Part shown: piece after piece, positions 6,974 to 16,617 of the stretch | Layout: each line of letters opens with the position of its first letter | How positions within the stretch are numbered: the first letter of the stretch is position 1 | Source: IDS-8 sp964424805 | GTDB taxonomy: Bacteria > Pseudomonadota > Gammaproteobacteria > Steroidobacterales > Woeseiaceae | Assembly: GCA_964424805.1 (NCBI GenBank) | Contig: CAYRKH010000001.1 | Span: forward strand, 1 to 64,000 | Length of the DNA stretch: 64,000 bases | Direction: 5' to 3' | Notes under the pieces: model-generated | The model's database searches: none | What the model saw: the letters and a program-made list of their open reading frames with translations, nothing else | Told to the model about the DNA's origin: nothing | Translations under genes and position numbers: made by a program

Positions 6974-7606
6974 CTACCGATTGCTGTTGTTGTTGTCCGT
7001 TTGTTCGCGAATCGAGCGTTCGATCGTGGTGATTGCCTCGAGCTTTTGTTCCGCTTCAGCCAGGGACTGGCGCAGCGTCCGGTTTTCCGCTTCGACTGCC
7101 GCAATGCGCTGGGCGAGAGCCGCCTCCTCGGTGCGCTCGGCACGTGAATTCTCGGCCCGCAGGCGGCGCGCCTCGGCGCCGAGCACCAGGCGCTCCTCGA
7201 CGTTTTGCAGGTTGACGACCGCCAGCGATTTTTCGACGGGGGTCAAGAGCTCCGGCTGCGCCAGCAGGTCGCGCAGAATATCCTGGGCGCGCTCGGGATC
7301 GCTGCCGGCGTGATGGGGCATTGCCAGCACCAGCGCGTAACGCAGCCGCGACATCGTGTCCGGCGTCAGCGAGGCCGCGGCCGCCGCATTGGCGTAAATC
7401 TCGGCCTGCGTCGCGGGATCACCGCTGGCCAGTGCGTACATTTCCTGCAGGTAGGTGTTGGGCGCGTCGCTGTCCACCAGGGCGGGCCGCTCATCCCTGC
7501 CGGGTTCGCCCTGGAGCCAGTCCTTGATCGGAGCGCAGCCGGTGCTCACCAGGAGCGCCGCCGCCGCCATGGCGAACCCGCGCCCTTTCCCGGGCGTACT
7601 ACGCAC
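6974..7606 (-). CDS. qseG: QseG-like outer-membrane lipoprotein
   Basis: 210 residues from a GTG at 7606. This start adds the basic segment RSTPGKGRGFA before the hydrophobic AMAAAALLVSTG and the lipobox cysteine, and has GAGAGG 10 nt upstream. The ATG at 7570 would leave a signal peptide without positive charges. The GTG overlaps the kinase stop by 8 nt. The middle is helical (ALASGDPATQAEIYANAAAA, TPVEKSLAVVNLQNVEERL). Residues about 160-205 form a Glu/Arg-rich coiled coil (AEARRLRAENSRAERTEE). In enterobacteria QseG sits between glrK and glrR and modulates the kinase. Assignment rests mainly on position and architecture. Confidence 0.75.
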   Translation of the reverse strand: MRSTPGKGRGFAMAAAALLVSTGCAPIKDWLQGEPGRDERPALVDSDAPNTYLQEMYALASGDPATQAEIYANAAAAASLTPDTMSRLRYALVLAMPHHAGSDPERAQDILRDLLAQPELLTPVEKSLAVVNLQNVEERLVLGAEARRLRAENSRAERTEEAALAQRIAAVEAENRTLRQSLAEAEQKLEAITTIERSIREQTDNNNSNR

Positions 7607-9065
7607 TGGCGGCAAACCTCTCGACCGATGCTTCGCGTTTCTGCGGGATCGTGATGCGGAAATGCGCTCCGGAGAACTCTTCCGAATCGATGAGCTCGAT
7701 GGCGCCGTCGTGAGCCAGCACGCATTCGTGCACCACGGACAGCCCGATGCCGGTGCCGGCAATGTGCCCGCCCTGTTCCCGCTTCCCCTGGAAAAAGGCC
7801 TCGAAGATGCGCGGCCGCTCGTCTTCCGGAATCCCGGGCCCGGTGTCGGCGAACTCGACGACGAAGTTCTCAGGGTTGCGCGCTGCACGGACAGTAATCA
7901 TTCCGCCCCTCGGCGTGAATTTGAGGGCATTGGACAACAGGTTGTCGAAAACGGTTCGCATTTTGTCGTGATCGGCCGTGACCGTGAAATCCTCGACCTC
8001 GAGGCGCAGGTGCACCTGCGCGCTTTTCAATGCCAGCCGCTGCGCTTTCGCGACGGACAGTACCTGCGCACGCAGCGGGTATTCCGAAAGCGTCAGCACC
8101 TCGCTCTTCGTCTGCCACGCGCTGAAGCTCAGCAGGTTTTCGATCAGCTGCTGCAGCTTGAGCCCGTTCAGGCGCAGTATGTCGGTCACCTCGCGCTGCG
8201 GTTTGTCGAGCGGACCCACGGTGCCGTCCAGCAGGAGCTCGGTGCCTTCGCGAATGTTGGCGAGCGGCGTCTTCAGCTCGTGCGACATGTGGCGCAGGAA
8301 GCGATTCTTTTCCTGCGCGAGCTCGAGCAAGCGGATGCGCAGCCAGTCGAGCTGGCGACCGAGCCGCTCGAGGTCGCTCGGCCCCGTCACGTGGATGGCG
8401 CGCGAAAAACCGCTCTGGCCGAGCTGGTTGATCGCTTTGTCGATCTGCCGGATGGGGCGCGCCACGAGCAGCGTGAAAAACAGCACCAGCAGCACGGTTC
8501 CCGGTACCAGCGCGGCCGTCTGCCAGGCCGAGATCTGCTGCGCGCGACGGATGCTGGCCTGCAGGTCGGCGAGCTGCTGTTCGATGTGCGAGGCCAGGGT
8601 GCCGCTCAAACTGGACACGTCGCGCCGCAGCGCCGCGAACTCGGTAATGGTCCGCTCGGTGTCCACCGGGGTCACGTTGTCCGCCGGCAGCCCGTTCACG
8701 ATGCGCCTGGCGTTCGCGCGAATGCTCGCGGCGAGCGCCAGCGCGTCCGCGCGTTCGGCGGTCGGGGCGATGTAGTCCAGCGTGTTCTCCAGGGATTCGA
8801 GGTCCTGCCGCAGCAGGGCCAGGCTGTCCGGGGTGCGCAGCAGGAGGTACTGCCGCGCCAGGCGCTCCAGCGACGCCACCTGCTGCGCGAGCTGGCGGTT
8901 GTTCTCCGCCGTGGTGACACCGGTTTCGACGAGCTGGCCGCTTTGTTCCGCCAGCCGGTCCAGGTTGACCAGCGCCCAGACGATCGCCAGCAGCAGCGGC
9001 AGGGCGACCAGCCCGAAGCCCACCAGGATCAGGCCGTTGAGGGAGCGGGGGCGAGGCAGTCTCAT
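7599..9065 (-). CDS. glrK: Sensor histidine kinase, GlrK/QseE type
   Basis: 488 residues. TM1 is about 11-32, a long periplasmic helical sensor 33-183, TM2 about 184-203, and a HAMP linker to about 250. The HisKA motif FLRHMSHELKTPL contains phospho-acceptor His262. The HATPase region has N (FDNLLSNALKFTPRGG), G1 (FADTGPGIPEDE) and G2 (GTGIGLSVVHECV) boxes. It phosphorylates the sigma-54 activator encoded at the end of the operon. The ATG at 9065 is internal to a clear hydrophobic N-terminus. The QseG-like gene overlaps its stop. Confidence 0.93.
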   Translation of the reverse strand: MRLPRPRSLNGLILVGFGLVALPLLLAIVWALVNLDRLAEQSGQLVETGVTTAENNRQLAQQVASLERLARQYLLLRTPDSLALLRQDLESLENTLDYIAPTAERADALALAASIRANARRIVNGLPADNVTPVDTERTITEFAALRRDVSSLSGTLASHIEQQLADLQASIRRAQQISAWQTAALVPGTVLLVLFFTLLVARPIRQIDKAINQLGQSGFSRAIHVTGPSDLERLGRQLDWLRIRLLELAQEKNRFLRHMSHELKTPLANIREGTELLLDGTVGPLDKPQREVTDILRLNGLKLQQLIENLLSFSAWQTKSEVLTLSEYPLRAQVLSVAKAQRLALKSAQVHLRLEVEDFTVTADHDKMRTVFDNLLSNALKFTPRGGMITVRAARNPENFVVEFADTGPGIPEDERPRIFEAFFQGKREQGGHIAGTGIGLSVVHECVLAHDGAIELIDSEEFSGAHFRITIPQKREASVERFAASA

Positions 9066-9181
9066 GTCATCAACTCGGCCCGGCCGACGGCGCGGCGACG
9101 TTCATGCGGGCAACGGTCTGGCAAGGGCGGGAACGCATTCATGGATGGTCCGGTCCAGGCGGCAGCGTCTATCCTACACGC

Positions 9182-10201
9182 TCAGCCGGCCCAGTACGCG
9201 TCGGGATCGCGGGCGGCGATGCGCCTTTCCCACTCGAGGCTCGTACGCACGATGGTGTCGAGGTCGTCGTAGCGCGGTTCCCAGCCGAGCACGTCGCGCA
9301 CCCTGTCGGCCACCGCGACCAGCTCCGGCGGGTCGCCGGGCCGGCGGTCTCCTTCGATTATTTCCAGCGGCGCGCCGTGCGCGCGCTCGACCGCGGCGAG
9401 AACTTCCCGCACGCTGTAGCCGTGCCCGTAGCCGCAGTTCAGGACGCGGGATTCGCCGCCGTTGCGCAGGTAGGCGAGGGCGTCGAGGTGCGCGCTCGCG
9501 AGGTCTTCCACGTGGATGTAGTCGCGGAGCCCCGTGCCGTCGGGCGTCGGGTAATCGGTGCCGAACACCGAGACGTGGCTGCGCCGGCCGACCGCCGCCT
9601 CGCAGGCGACCTTGACGAGCAGCGTCGCCTTCGGCGTCGACTGCCCGATGCGGCCGCCGGGGTCGCAGCCGGCGACGTTGAAATAGCGCAGCGCGACGTA
9701 GGCCGGACCGCCGGCCGCCGCGAGATCGCGCAGCATCCACTCGGTCATGAGCTTCGAGGTGCCGTAGGGATTGATCGGCTGCGTGGGCGACGTCTCCGAG
9801 GCGCGGCCGTCGGGCGGGATGCCGTAGACCGCGGCCGTCGAGGAAAACACGATCTCGCGCACCCCGTGGCGGGCCGCGGCCTCGAGCAGGGTGCGGCTGC
9901 TGGCCGTGTTGTTGCCGTAGTACTTGAGCGGGTCCGCGACGGACTCCGGCACGATGGTGTGAGCCGCGAAGTGCATGACGGTGCCGATGTCGCGGGTTTC
10001 GAACAGGTGCTCGAGCAGCGCGGCATCGCCCGTGTCACCGACGACGAGCTCGCCGCTCGTAACCGCCGCGCGAAAGCCGGTGCAGAGATTGTCGAGCGTG
10101 ACGACCTTCTCACCGGCCTCGCCGAGCTGGCGCACGACATGGCTGCCGATATACCCGGCACCGCCGGTTACGAGTACGGTTTTCTTTCCCACGCTGAGCA
10201 C
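9182..10201 (-). CDS. galE: UDP-glucose 4-epimerase
   Basis: 339 residues. The NAD-binding motif GGAGYIGS is at residues 13-20, and the catalytic SDR pair is Tyr146/Lys150 in NPYGTSK with the upstream Ser in VFSSTAAVYG. NVAGCDPGGRIGQ and GTDYPTPDGTGLRDYIHVED are diagnostic of GalE. It interconverts UDP-glucose and UDP-galactose for polysaccharide and LPS precursors. It stands alone, upstream of the glrKR operon on the same strand (117-nt gap) and divergent from the metalloprotease-like lipoprotein gene. Confidence 0.95.
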   Translation of the reverse strand: MLSVGKKTVLVTGGAGYIGSHVVRQLGEAGEKVVTLDNLCTGFRAAVTSGELVVGDTGDAALLEHLFETRDIGTVMHFAAHTIVPESVADPLKYYGNNTASSRTLLEAAARHGVREIVFSSTAAVYGIPPDGRASETSPTQPINPYGTSKLMTEWMLRDLAAAGGPAYVALRYFNVAGCDPGGRIGQSTPKATLLVKVACEAAVGRRSHVSVFGTDYPTPDGTGLRDYIHVEDLASAHLDALAYLRNGGESRVLNCGYGHGYSVREVLAAVERAHGAPLEIIEGDRRPGDPPELVAVADRVRDVLGWEPRYDDLDTIVRTSLEWERRIAARDPDAYWAG

Positions 10202-10372
10202 CTGTGGCTGGTCCTGGTATTGCCCGAAGCAACGATTTTAACAACACTGAGGTCGAAACCCGTCCGGCGCCGCGGAATTCCGCGCCGCCGGCGGCAACCC
10301 TTTCGCTATACGGGCACCAAACGGGTCGGAATTCTAAGGTATCGTGCCACCGAAACCAGCAGGCTGTCCGTC

Positions 10373-12181
10373 GTGTCCAAGGAAACCACCACGTTGTTCC
10401 CGCAAAATTGCACTCGTAGTCTCCTGGTCGCCGGTGTCATGGCGGGCCTGCTGGCGGCCTGCGGCGGGGGCGGCGGGGGCGGCGGGGGCGGGGGAGACGG
10501 CAATGGCAGCGGTGGCGGCGCGACGCCGTCAGGCCCGGTCGCGATCTCGGGCACCGCCGTGTACGAGTTTCCGCCGCCCGGACCCGGCTGCCAGGGCCTC
10601 GACTTCAGCGCGCTGGAGCGGCGCCCGATCCGGCAGGCGACCGTCCAGGCGCTGGACGCGTCGACGGACGCCGTGCTGGACGCCGGGGTGACGAGCGATT
10701 CGGGCGAGTTCACCCTCGTCGTCGAGCCGAGCACGACAGTGTACCTGCGCGTGCGCGCGGAGCTGCAGCGTACCGGCGGCCCGAGCTGGGACGTCCAGGT
10801 GCGCGACAACACCACGACCGAGACCGCGACCGGCACGCCGCTGGCGCTGCAGGATCGGCCGCTTTACGTGCTGGACACGGCCCCGTTCGACGCCGGCGAG
10901 ACCGACCTGGTGCACGACGTGACGGCGGCAACGGGGTGGAACGATAGCACCGGCAGCTACACGGGCACGCGCGCCGCGGCGCCGTTCGCGGTGCTCGATG
11001 CGGCCTATGCCGGTATGCGCCTGGTGCTGGCCGAGGAGCCTGCGGCCGCGTTCGAGCCGCTGGATATTTTCTGGAGCATCAACAACCGGCCCGCCGAAGG
11101 CGAGATCGACCTCGGCGAGATCGGCACGTCCTTCTACAGCAGCAACAAGCACCTGTTCCTGCTCGGCGCCTCCGGCAGCGACGCGGACGAGTTCGACAGC
11201 CACGTGGTTGCCCACGAGTGGGGCCACTACTTCGAAGACGCTTTTTCCCGCTCCGACAGCGTCGGCGGGCCTCACAACGTCGGGGACCTGCTCGACATGC
11301 GGGTGGCATTCGGCGAGGGCTTCGCGACGGCACTGTCGGGCATGGCGCTGGACAACCCGGTGTACTGCGACACGACCCTCTCAAGGGGCTTTCGAATCAA
11401 TATCGAGGACCACGGCGGCGGCACCCCGGGCTGGTTCAACGAGATTTCGGTGATGGAGTTCATCTATGACCTCTGGGACACCGCGATCGACGGCGTGGAC
11501 ACCGGCAGCATCGGGTTCGGCCCGATCTTCCGGGTAATGACGGGTGCGCAAGCGACTACCCCGGCGTTTACGAGCATCTTTTCCTTCGCTACGGCCCTGA
11601 AGGCGGAGAATCCGCAGGACGCCGCGTTCATCGACGGGCTGCTGGCGGCCCATGACATCCGCGGTGACGGGATGACGGCATTCGGCGAGGGCGAGACGAA
11701 CGACGGCAGCGGAAACCTGCTGCCGGACGCGGACGTGCTGCCGATCTACACGACCGTCGTGCCCGACGGGTCGACCACGAACGTCTGCAGCCACAGCCGG
11801 CACGATCGCGAGGGGGGCACCGGCAACAAGCTTTCCCAGCACCGCTTCCTGCGCATGACCATCGAAAACCCGGCGCGCTACGCCTTCGCCATTCGCACGA
11901 CCAACACCGACCTGCCGCCGGACGACCCCGACAACGATCACGACCAGAGCGATCCGAACATCCGTATCCTGCTGAACGGGGTGTCGCAGAATCGCACGGT
12001 GGACGATGAGCTGCAGGGGTTCAGCGCCGCCGCAAACGAGGAAATCTTCACCACGCCGAACGAGCTCGTGGCCGGCGAATACGTCATGGCCCTGGTGGAG
12101 TTTCGCTACCAGGACCCGGACACCCACGCCGACTACCCGGAGAGGACCTGTTTCGACGTCACGGTCGCTCCTGCCGACTGA
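10373..12181 (+). CDS. HEXXH zinc-metalloprotease-like lipoprotein with polyglycine linker
   Basis: 602 residues from the GTG at 10373. The signal peptide (SKETTTLFPQNCTRSLLVAG) leads to lipobox LLAAC at Cys30, followed by a run of 11 glycines and a Gly/Ser/Asp linker. Residues about 55-150 look like a carboxypeptidase-regulatory-like beta domain (TVQALDASTDAVLDAGVTSD). The motif HEWGH (281-285) plus Glu315 in FGEGFATALSGM fits a gluzincin metalloprotease site. The C-terminal third (Asp-rich PPDDPDNDHDQSDPN, then beta strands) resembles a pre-peptidase or adhesion domain. It is probably an outer-membrane-anchored protease; no specific family was recognised. A small lipoprotein gene follows 29 nt downstream, probably in the same operon. 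Confidence 0.72.
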   Translation: MSKETTTLFPQNCTRSLLVAGVMAGLLAACGGGGGGGGGGGDGNGSGGGATPSGPVAISGTAVYEFPPPGPGCQGLDFSALERRPIRQATVQALDASTDAVLDAGVTSDSGEFTLVVEPSTTVYLRVRAELQRTGGPSWDVQVRDNTTTETATGTPLALQDRPLYVLDTAPFDAGETDLVHDVTAATGWNDSTGSYTGTRAAAPFAVLDAAYAGMRLVLAEEPAAAFEPLDIFWSINNRPAEGEIDLGEIGTSFYSSNKHLFLLGASGSDADEFDSHVVAHEWGHYFEDAFSRSDSVGGPHNVGDLLDMRVAFGEGFATALSGMALDNPVYCDTTLSRGFRINIEDHGGGTPGWFNEISVMEFIYDLWDTAIDGVDTGSIGFGPIFRVMTGAQATTPAFTSIFSFATALKAENPQDAAFIDGLLAAHDIRGDGMTAFGEGETNDGSGNLLPDADVLPIYTTVVPDGSTTNVCSHSRHDREGGTGNKLSQHRFLRMTIENPARYAFAIRTTNTDLPPDDPDNDHDQSDPNIRILLNGVSQNRTVDDELQGFSAAANEEIFTTPNELVAGEYVMALVEFRYQDPDTHADYPERTCFDVTVAPAD

Positions 12182-12210
12182 GCGGCGGAGCCGCATTGGA
12201 GGGACTACCC

Positions 12211-12780
12211 ATGCCACTACACCTGTTGACCGCCATCGGCCTGCTCGCGATTCTCGGCCTGACCGCCGCCTGCGGGGAGGCAAACGAGGGCAGCGGAGCG
12301 ACTGCTGCCGTTGACGCGGACTCGTCCGCCGGGCCGGCCGCAAAGCCGCGGACCTCGCCCGGCAAGCCCGGCGCGCCGATCGCCATCGACTACGACATCA
12401 TCGGCGTGCCGCTCGTCGGGCAACCGGTGAACATCGACGTCGCCGTGTCGTCTGCCCGGGGCGAGGCGCCGGTGAAGCTTAGCTGGCGCGTGCTCGACGG
12501 CGGCAGCCTGAGCTTTCCCGAACAGCAGCAACGCGAGGTCGCGCTGCGCGTCAGCCCGCGGCAGGCGGAGACGCGGCAGGTCACCGTCGTCCCGCAGCGG
12601 GAAGGACGCCTGTACCTCAACGTCACGGCCGAGATGGAAACGCCGGAGGGCGCGATGCTGAAGACCGTCGCAATCCCGATCCAGGTCGGCGGCCCACCCG
12701 GCACCCCGGAGCCCGCGGGCGAGGTGAAGGAGGATTCCGGCGGCGAGGCCGTCATGTCGCTGCCCGCCGACAACCGCTAG
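12211..12780 (+). CDS. Small lipoprotein of unknown function
   Basis: 189 residues from the ATG at 12211, chosen because GGAGGG lies 7-8 nt upstream and the protein then begins directly with a signal peptide (MPLHLLTAIGLLAILG) and lipobox LTAAC (Cys21). After a Ser/Gly/Ala-rich linker, residues about 65-165 are predicted beta (YDIIGVPLVGQPVNIDVAVSS, QVTVVPQREGRLYLNVTAE), resembling an Ig-like or periplasmic adaptor domain. I recognise no family. It follows the metalloprotease-like lipoprotein by 29 nt and may be its partner or inhibitor; that is inference. Confidence 0.75.
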   Translation: MPLHLLTAIGLLAILGLTAACGEANEGSGATAAVDADSSAGPAAKPRTSPGKPGAPIAIDYDIIGVPLVGQPVNIDVAVSSARGEAPVKLSWRVLDGGSLSFPEQQQREVALRVSPRQAETRQVTVVPQREGRLYLNVTAEMETPEGAMLKTVAIPIQVGGPPGTPEPAGEVKEDSGGEAVMSLPADNR

Positions 12781-13065
12781 CCCCCGCCGGCCGCGGTTTT
12801 CGGCGTAACGGGAAATTTTTCCCAACTTTTTCTCCAATCCGGGATTTCGGTCACAGACCGCGCGGGCGCACCCGTCTATCGTCGCTGCCACGTAGCCGGT
12901 GAGCCGCAGGGAGAGCGGCGGCCGGCGGAGCACGGAAGATCGACCGGGGCGCTGGAGGCGTCGCGCGGCGGTCTCACGCGCCTGAGGCGCGGGCGGGAGG
13001 CAGCGCACCCGCCGCTCCCGGGACAAGGCTGTCCCGGAGTGCTCCAGGCGAGGCCTGAGGGACTG
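12781..13065 (+). other. Long structured leader upstream of the GGDEF/EAL gene
   Basis: 285 nt without a gene. The first part holds AT-rich promoter-like sequence (AAATTTTTCCCAACTTTTTC, 12812-12831). The rest is GC-rich with strong potential for pairing, for example CTCCCGGGACA (13015-13025) with TGTCCCGGAG (13030-13039) around a 4-nt loop. It matches no riboswitch class I know. Confidence 0.4.
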
Positions 13066-16000
13066 ATGGATCGAGAACTCCGACAGCGGCTCAAGGACGC
13101 GATAGAACGTTCCGGTGCGTACCACCAGGAGTTCACGAGCCTGTTGAAGGCCGTCGGCGCGGATTATGACAAGAGGGTGACCGCCACGCAGGCGCTCAGC
13201 CCGACCCAGGCGCTCAGCGTCACTACCCCCATCGAGACCATCTTCGACAGCGTGACCGAAGCCCTGCTTTCGGTCAGCGCGAAGGGCGTGATCCGCAACT
13301 GCAACAAGGTGTGCTCGCGCTATTTCGGCCTGCCGCGGAAGCTGCTCATCGGGGCGCCGCTGACGAGCATCCTGCCGGCGGCGGAAGGACAGTCGGTGGA
13401 AGCGTTCCTCCAGCCGTTCATGAGCGACGTGGACGATACGCAGGTCGACTTCTGCGGCGGCGAAGTCGAGGCGGCGCGGGCCAGCGGTGAGCGCTTCATC
13501 GCCGAAATCCATGCGAGCTCGCTGCACGCGGCCGGCAGCCAGGTATTCGTCATCAGCCTGCGCGACGTGACCGGGCGCCGCGAATCGGAGAAGGCGCTGA
13601 AGGAAAGCGAGGAGCGCTACCGCGCGCTCGTCGAGAACGCGCCCGAAGCGATCGTCGTGATGGACGTCGATACCAACCGCTTCTGCGACGCGAACCAGAA
13701 CGCCTGCGAGCTGTTCAATCTCTCCCGCGCGCGCCTGCTGAACGTCGGGCCGCAGGCGCTCAGCCCGAAGATGCAGCCGGACGGGCAGCCGTCATTCGGT
13801 ATCAAGCGCGGACTCATCGACAAGACGCTGAACGGCGAGCACCCGACGTTCGAGTGGCTGCACATGGATTCGAACGGCCGCGAGTTTCCCTGCGAGGTGC
13901 GCTTCAGCCTGCTGCCGGCGCGCGAGCGCAAGCTCATCCGGGTGAGCATCACCGACATCACCGAGCGCAAGCGCAACGACGAGCTGGCGTTCGCGCAAAA
14001 CAAGATCCTCGAGATGATCGCCTCCAGCGCGCCGTTCGATCGCACCCTGCGTTCGATCTGCCGCTGCGTGGAGAAGATCGGTGACGGCATGCGCGCCGCG
14101 GTGATGGGCGTGGACGCCGGCCGCGACACGCTGAGCGTGCTGCAGGCGCCGGCCTTGCCGGAGAGCTTCCACGCTCTCCTCAAGTCGGTCGCTGTCGCGA
14201 AAACGAGCCTGGCCTGCGGTGCGGCGGCATTTGCCTCCCGGGAGAAGATCGTGAAGTCGCTGGCGGAGGACGCGGCTTCAGCGGCGCTGCACGCGGCGGC
14301 GGCGGAGCAGGGCATCGCGTCGGTCTGGTCCTTCCCCGTCTTCGGGGCCGCGGAACGCGTGATCGGTACGCTCGACGTATGGCTGGACCAGCCGCGGCGC
14401 CCGAACACCGATGAGCTCGACCGGCTGGGGCGCATGGCGCGGCTCGCCGGCATTGCCATCAAGCGACAGCTCGACGAGGACAAGCTGCGCAAGAGCGAAG
14501 CGCGTTATCGCGGCCTGTTCGAGAACGTCGTCGACGGCGTCTACATCACCTCGCGCGACGGCGAGATCATTACCGTGAACCCGGCGCTCGCCGAGATGCT
14601 GGGGTACGAAAGCCCCGAGGAGCTGAGCGCCATCGGCCGCACGCCCAACCTGTACGTGAACCCGATCGATCGTGAGCGCGTCTGGGCCCGCCTGGAAGCG
14701 CAGGGATTCGTGCGCAATTTCGAATACCGGCTGCGCCGCAAGGACGGCGCAGAGATCGTGGTGCTGGAGAACGCGCGCGCGGTCTACGACGAGCACGGCA
14801 ACGTGGTGGCGCACGAAGGCACGCTCACCGACATCACGGAACGCAAGATCGCCGAGACGCGCGTGTTCGAGGAGAAGGAGCGGGCGCAGGTGACGCTGCA
14901 GTCGATCGGGGACGGCGTCATTACGACGGATGCGGACGGCTGCGTCGATTACATCAATCCCGTGGCCCAGGACCTCACCGGGCTCGAGATTCGCAACGCG
15001 CGCGGCAAGCCGATCCACGAGATCATGATGATCATCAACGAGCACACGCGTGCGCCGGTCGAAAACCCGGTGCTGCGCTGCCTGCGCGAGGGCCGCGTGA
15101 TCGCGCTGGCCGACAACTCGGTGCTGATCAACCAGAAGGGACACGAGGTGCCGATCCAGGATTCGGCGGCGCCCATCCGCGATCGCATCGGTCACATCAT
15201 CGGCGCCGTTATGGTGTTCCACGACGTGAGCAAGGAGTCACGCCTGTTCCGCCAGCTCACCTACCAGGCCTCGCACGATTCGCTCACCGGGCTCATCAAC
15301 CGGCGCGAGTTCGAGAACCGGCTCGTGACGGCGCTCGACGGTGCGCATCGCAAAGGGCTGCAGCATGCGCTGCTGTATCTCGATCTCGACCAGTTCAAGG
15401 TGGTGAACGACACCTTCGGCCACACCGCCGGTGACGAGCTGCTGCGGCAGATTTCCGAGCTGGCACAGTCGAACATCCGCTCGACGGATGTGGTCGCGCG
15501 CCTCGGCGGCGACGAGTTCGGCATCCTGCTCGAGCGCTGCAGCGAGGAACGGGCGATCGCCGTTGCGGAATCGATCCGCAACGCGGTCGAAGCGCATCGC
15601 TTCACCTGGCAGGACGCGTTCACGAGCGTGCGCTGCTCGATCGGCGTCGTGATGATCGACAACGAGAGCCCGAGCGTCGCGAGCCTCATGAGCTCGGCGG
15701 ACGTTGCCTGCTACTCCGCCAAGGACATGGGCCGCAACCAGGTACACCTGTACCAGCACAGCGACGCGTCGGTTCGGCACGAGGAGATGAAGTGGGTGTC
15801 GCGGATCACGAGCGCGGTGGAGGAGAACCGGCTCGAGCTCTTTTTCCAGCCCATCATCGGCATCGGCAGCAATCGCGACACCGGCCGCGGGCATTACGAG
15901 CTGCTGCTCCGGATGCGCGGCGAGGACGGCGAGCTCGTCAGCCCCGACCAGTTCATCCCGGCCGCCGAACGCTACAACCTGATGTCCGTGCTGGACCGCT

Positions 16001-16617
16001 GGGTGATTCGCGAGGCGTTGTCGCGACTCGCCGATCGCGGCCCGGCGGGCAGCGAAGCCCGCTTTACGCTCGCGATCAACCTGTCCGGCACGTCGCTGAG
16101 CGAGGACCGCTTCCTGGAATTCGTCGTCGACGAGCTGCGCAAGCAGCAGCTTCCGAAGGGCGCGATCTGCTTCGAGATCACGGAGACCGCCGCGATCTCG
16201 AACCTGTCGCGGGTCATCCACTTCATGCAGGCACTGAAGAAGCTGGGCTGCAAGTTCTCACTCGACGATTTCGGCAGCGGACTGTCGTCGTTCACTTACC
16301 TGAAGAACCTGCCGGTGGACTACCTGAAGATCGACGGCCAGTTCATCCGGAACGTCGCCGACGATCCCGTCGACGAGAGCATGGTCCGCGCCATCAACGA
16401 AGTCGGCCGCGCCATGGGCATCCAGACCATCGCCGAGCGCGTCGAAACCAAGCAGGTCCTCGACAAGCTGGCGAGGCTCGGCGTCGCCTACGCCCAGGGC
16501 TACTTCGTCGCCCGCCCCACCTCCGTCCAGACCTTTCGGGGATCGGGCGAAGCTATCCCGCTGAAAAGCACGGGAAAAGCTCTCAAAAGCACGGGCAACC
16601 TGGCCCTGATCCGCTAA
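13066..16617 (+). CDS. Multi-PAS/GAF c-di-GMP regulator with GGDEF and EAL domains
   Basis: 1183 residues from the ATG at 13066 (GAGGG 5 nt upstream); a GTG nine codons earlier is possible. Order: PAS (about 60-165), PAS (180-300), GAF (310-460), PAS (475-595), PAS (605-720), GGDEF, EAL. No membrane segment is seen, so it is a cytoplasmic sensor. GGDEF is intact (814-818) with an upstream RSTD inhibitory site. The EAL domain keeps ExLxR (ELLLR, 945-949), AINLSG, the FEITET acidic residues and DDFGSG (about 1067), so both synthesis and hydrolysis of c-di-GMP are possible. It resembles RmcA/MorA-type dual regulators. It is 8 kb from a c-di-GMP riboswitch. Confidence 0.92.
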   Translation: MDRELRQRLKDAIERSGAYHQEFTSLLKAVGADYDKRVTATQALSPTQALSVTTPIETIFDSVTEALLSVSAKGVIRNCNKVCSRYFGLPRKLLIGAPLTSILPAAEGQSVEAFLQPFMSDVDDTQVDFCGGEVEAARASGERFIAEIHASSLHAAGSQVFVISLRDVTGRRESEKALKESEERYRALVENAPEAIVVMDVDTNRFCDANQNACELFNLSRARLLNVGPQALSPKMQPDGQPSFGIKRGLIDKTLNGEHPTFEWLHMDSNGREFPCEVRFSLLPARERKLIRVSITDITERKRNDELAFAQNKILEMIASSAPFDRTLRSICRCVEKIGDGMRAAVMGVDAGRDTLSVLQAPALPESFHALLKSVAVAKTSLACGAAAFASREKIVKSLAEDAASAALHAAAAEQGIASVWSFPVFGAAERVIGTLDVWLDQPRRPNTDELDRLGRMARLAGIAIKRQLDEDKLRKSEARYRGLFENVVDGVYITSRDGEIITVNPALAEMLGYESPEELSAIGRTPNLYVNPIDRERVWARLEAQGFVRNFEYRLRRKDGAEIVVLENARAVYDEHGNVVAHEGTLTDITERKIAETRVFEEKERAQVTLQSIGDGVITTDADGCVDYINPVAQDLTGLEIRNARGKPIHEIMMIINEHTRAPVENPVLRCLREGRVIALADNSVLINQKGHEVPIQDSAAPIRDRIGHIIGAVMVFHDVSKESRLFRQLTYQASHDSLTGLINRREFENRLVTALDGAHRKGLQHALLYLDLDQFKVVNDTFGHTAGDELLRQISELAQSNIRSTDVVARLGGDEFGILLERCSEERAIAVAESIRNAVEAHRFTWQDAFTSVRCSIGVVMIDNESPSVASLMSSADVACYSAKDMGRNQVHLYQHSDASVRHEEMKWVSRITSAVEENRLELFFQPIIGIGSNRDTGRGHYELLLRMRGEDGELVSPDQFIPAAERYNLMSVLDRWVIREALSRLADRGPAGSEARFTLAINLSGTSLSEDRFLEFVVDELRKQQLPKGAICFEITETAAISNLSRVIHFMQALKKLGCKFSLDDFGSGLSSFTYLKNLPVDYLKIDGQFIRNVADDPVDESMVRAINEVGRAMGIQTIAERVETKQVLDKLARLGVAYAQGYFVARPTSVQTFRGSGEAIPLKSTGKALKSTGNLALIR

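Noticed and set aside
10211..10226. Sigma-54 element upstream of the metalloprotease-like lipoprotein (TGGTCCTGGTATTGCC)
   Set aside because: Spacing is right but two conserved -24 positions differ, and the start would be about 136 nt from the gene. Not counted.
15898..15912. Degenerate EAL motif (ELL instead of EAL) as sign of an inactive phosphodiesterase
   Set aside because: The functional pattern is ExLxR, which is intact (ELLLR), and the other catalytic acidic residues and DDFGSG are present.
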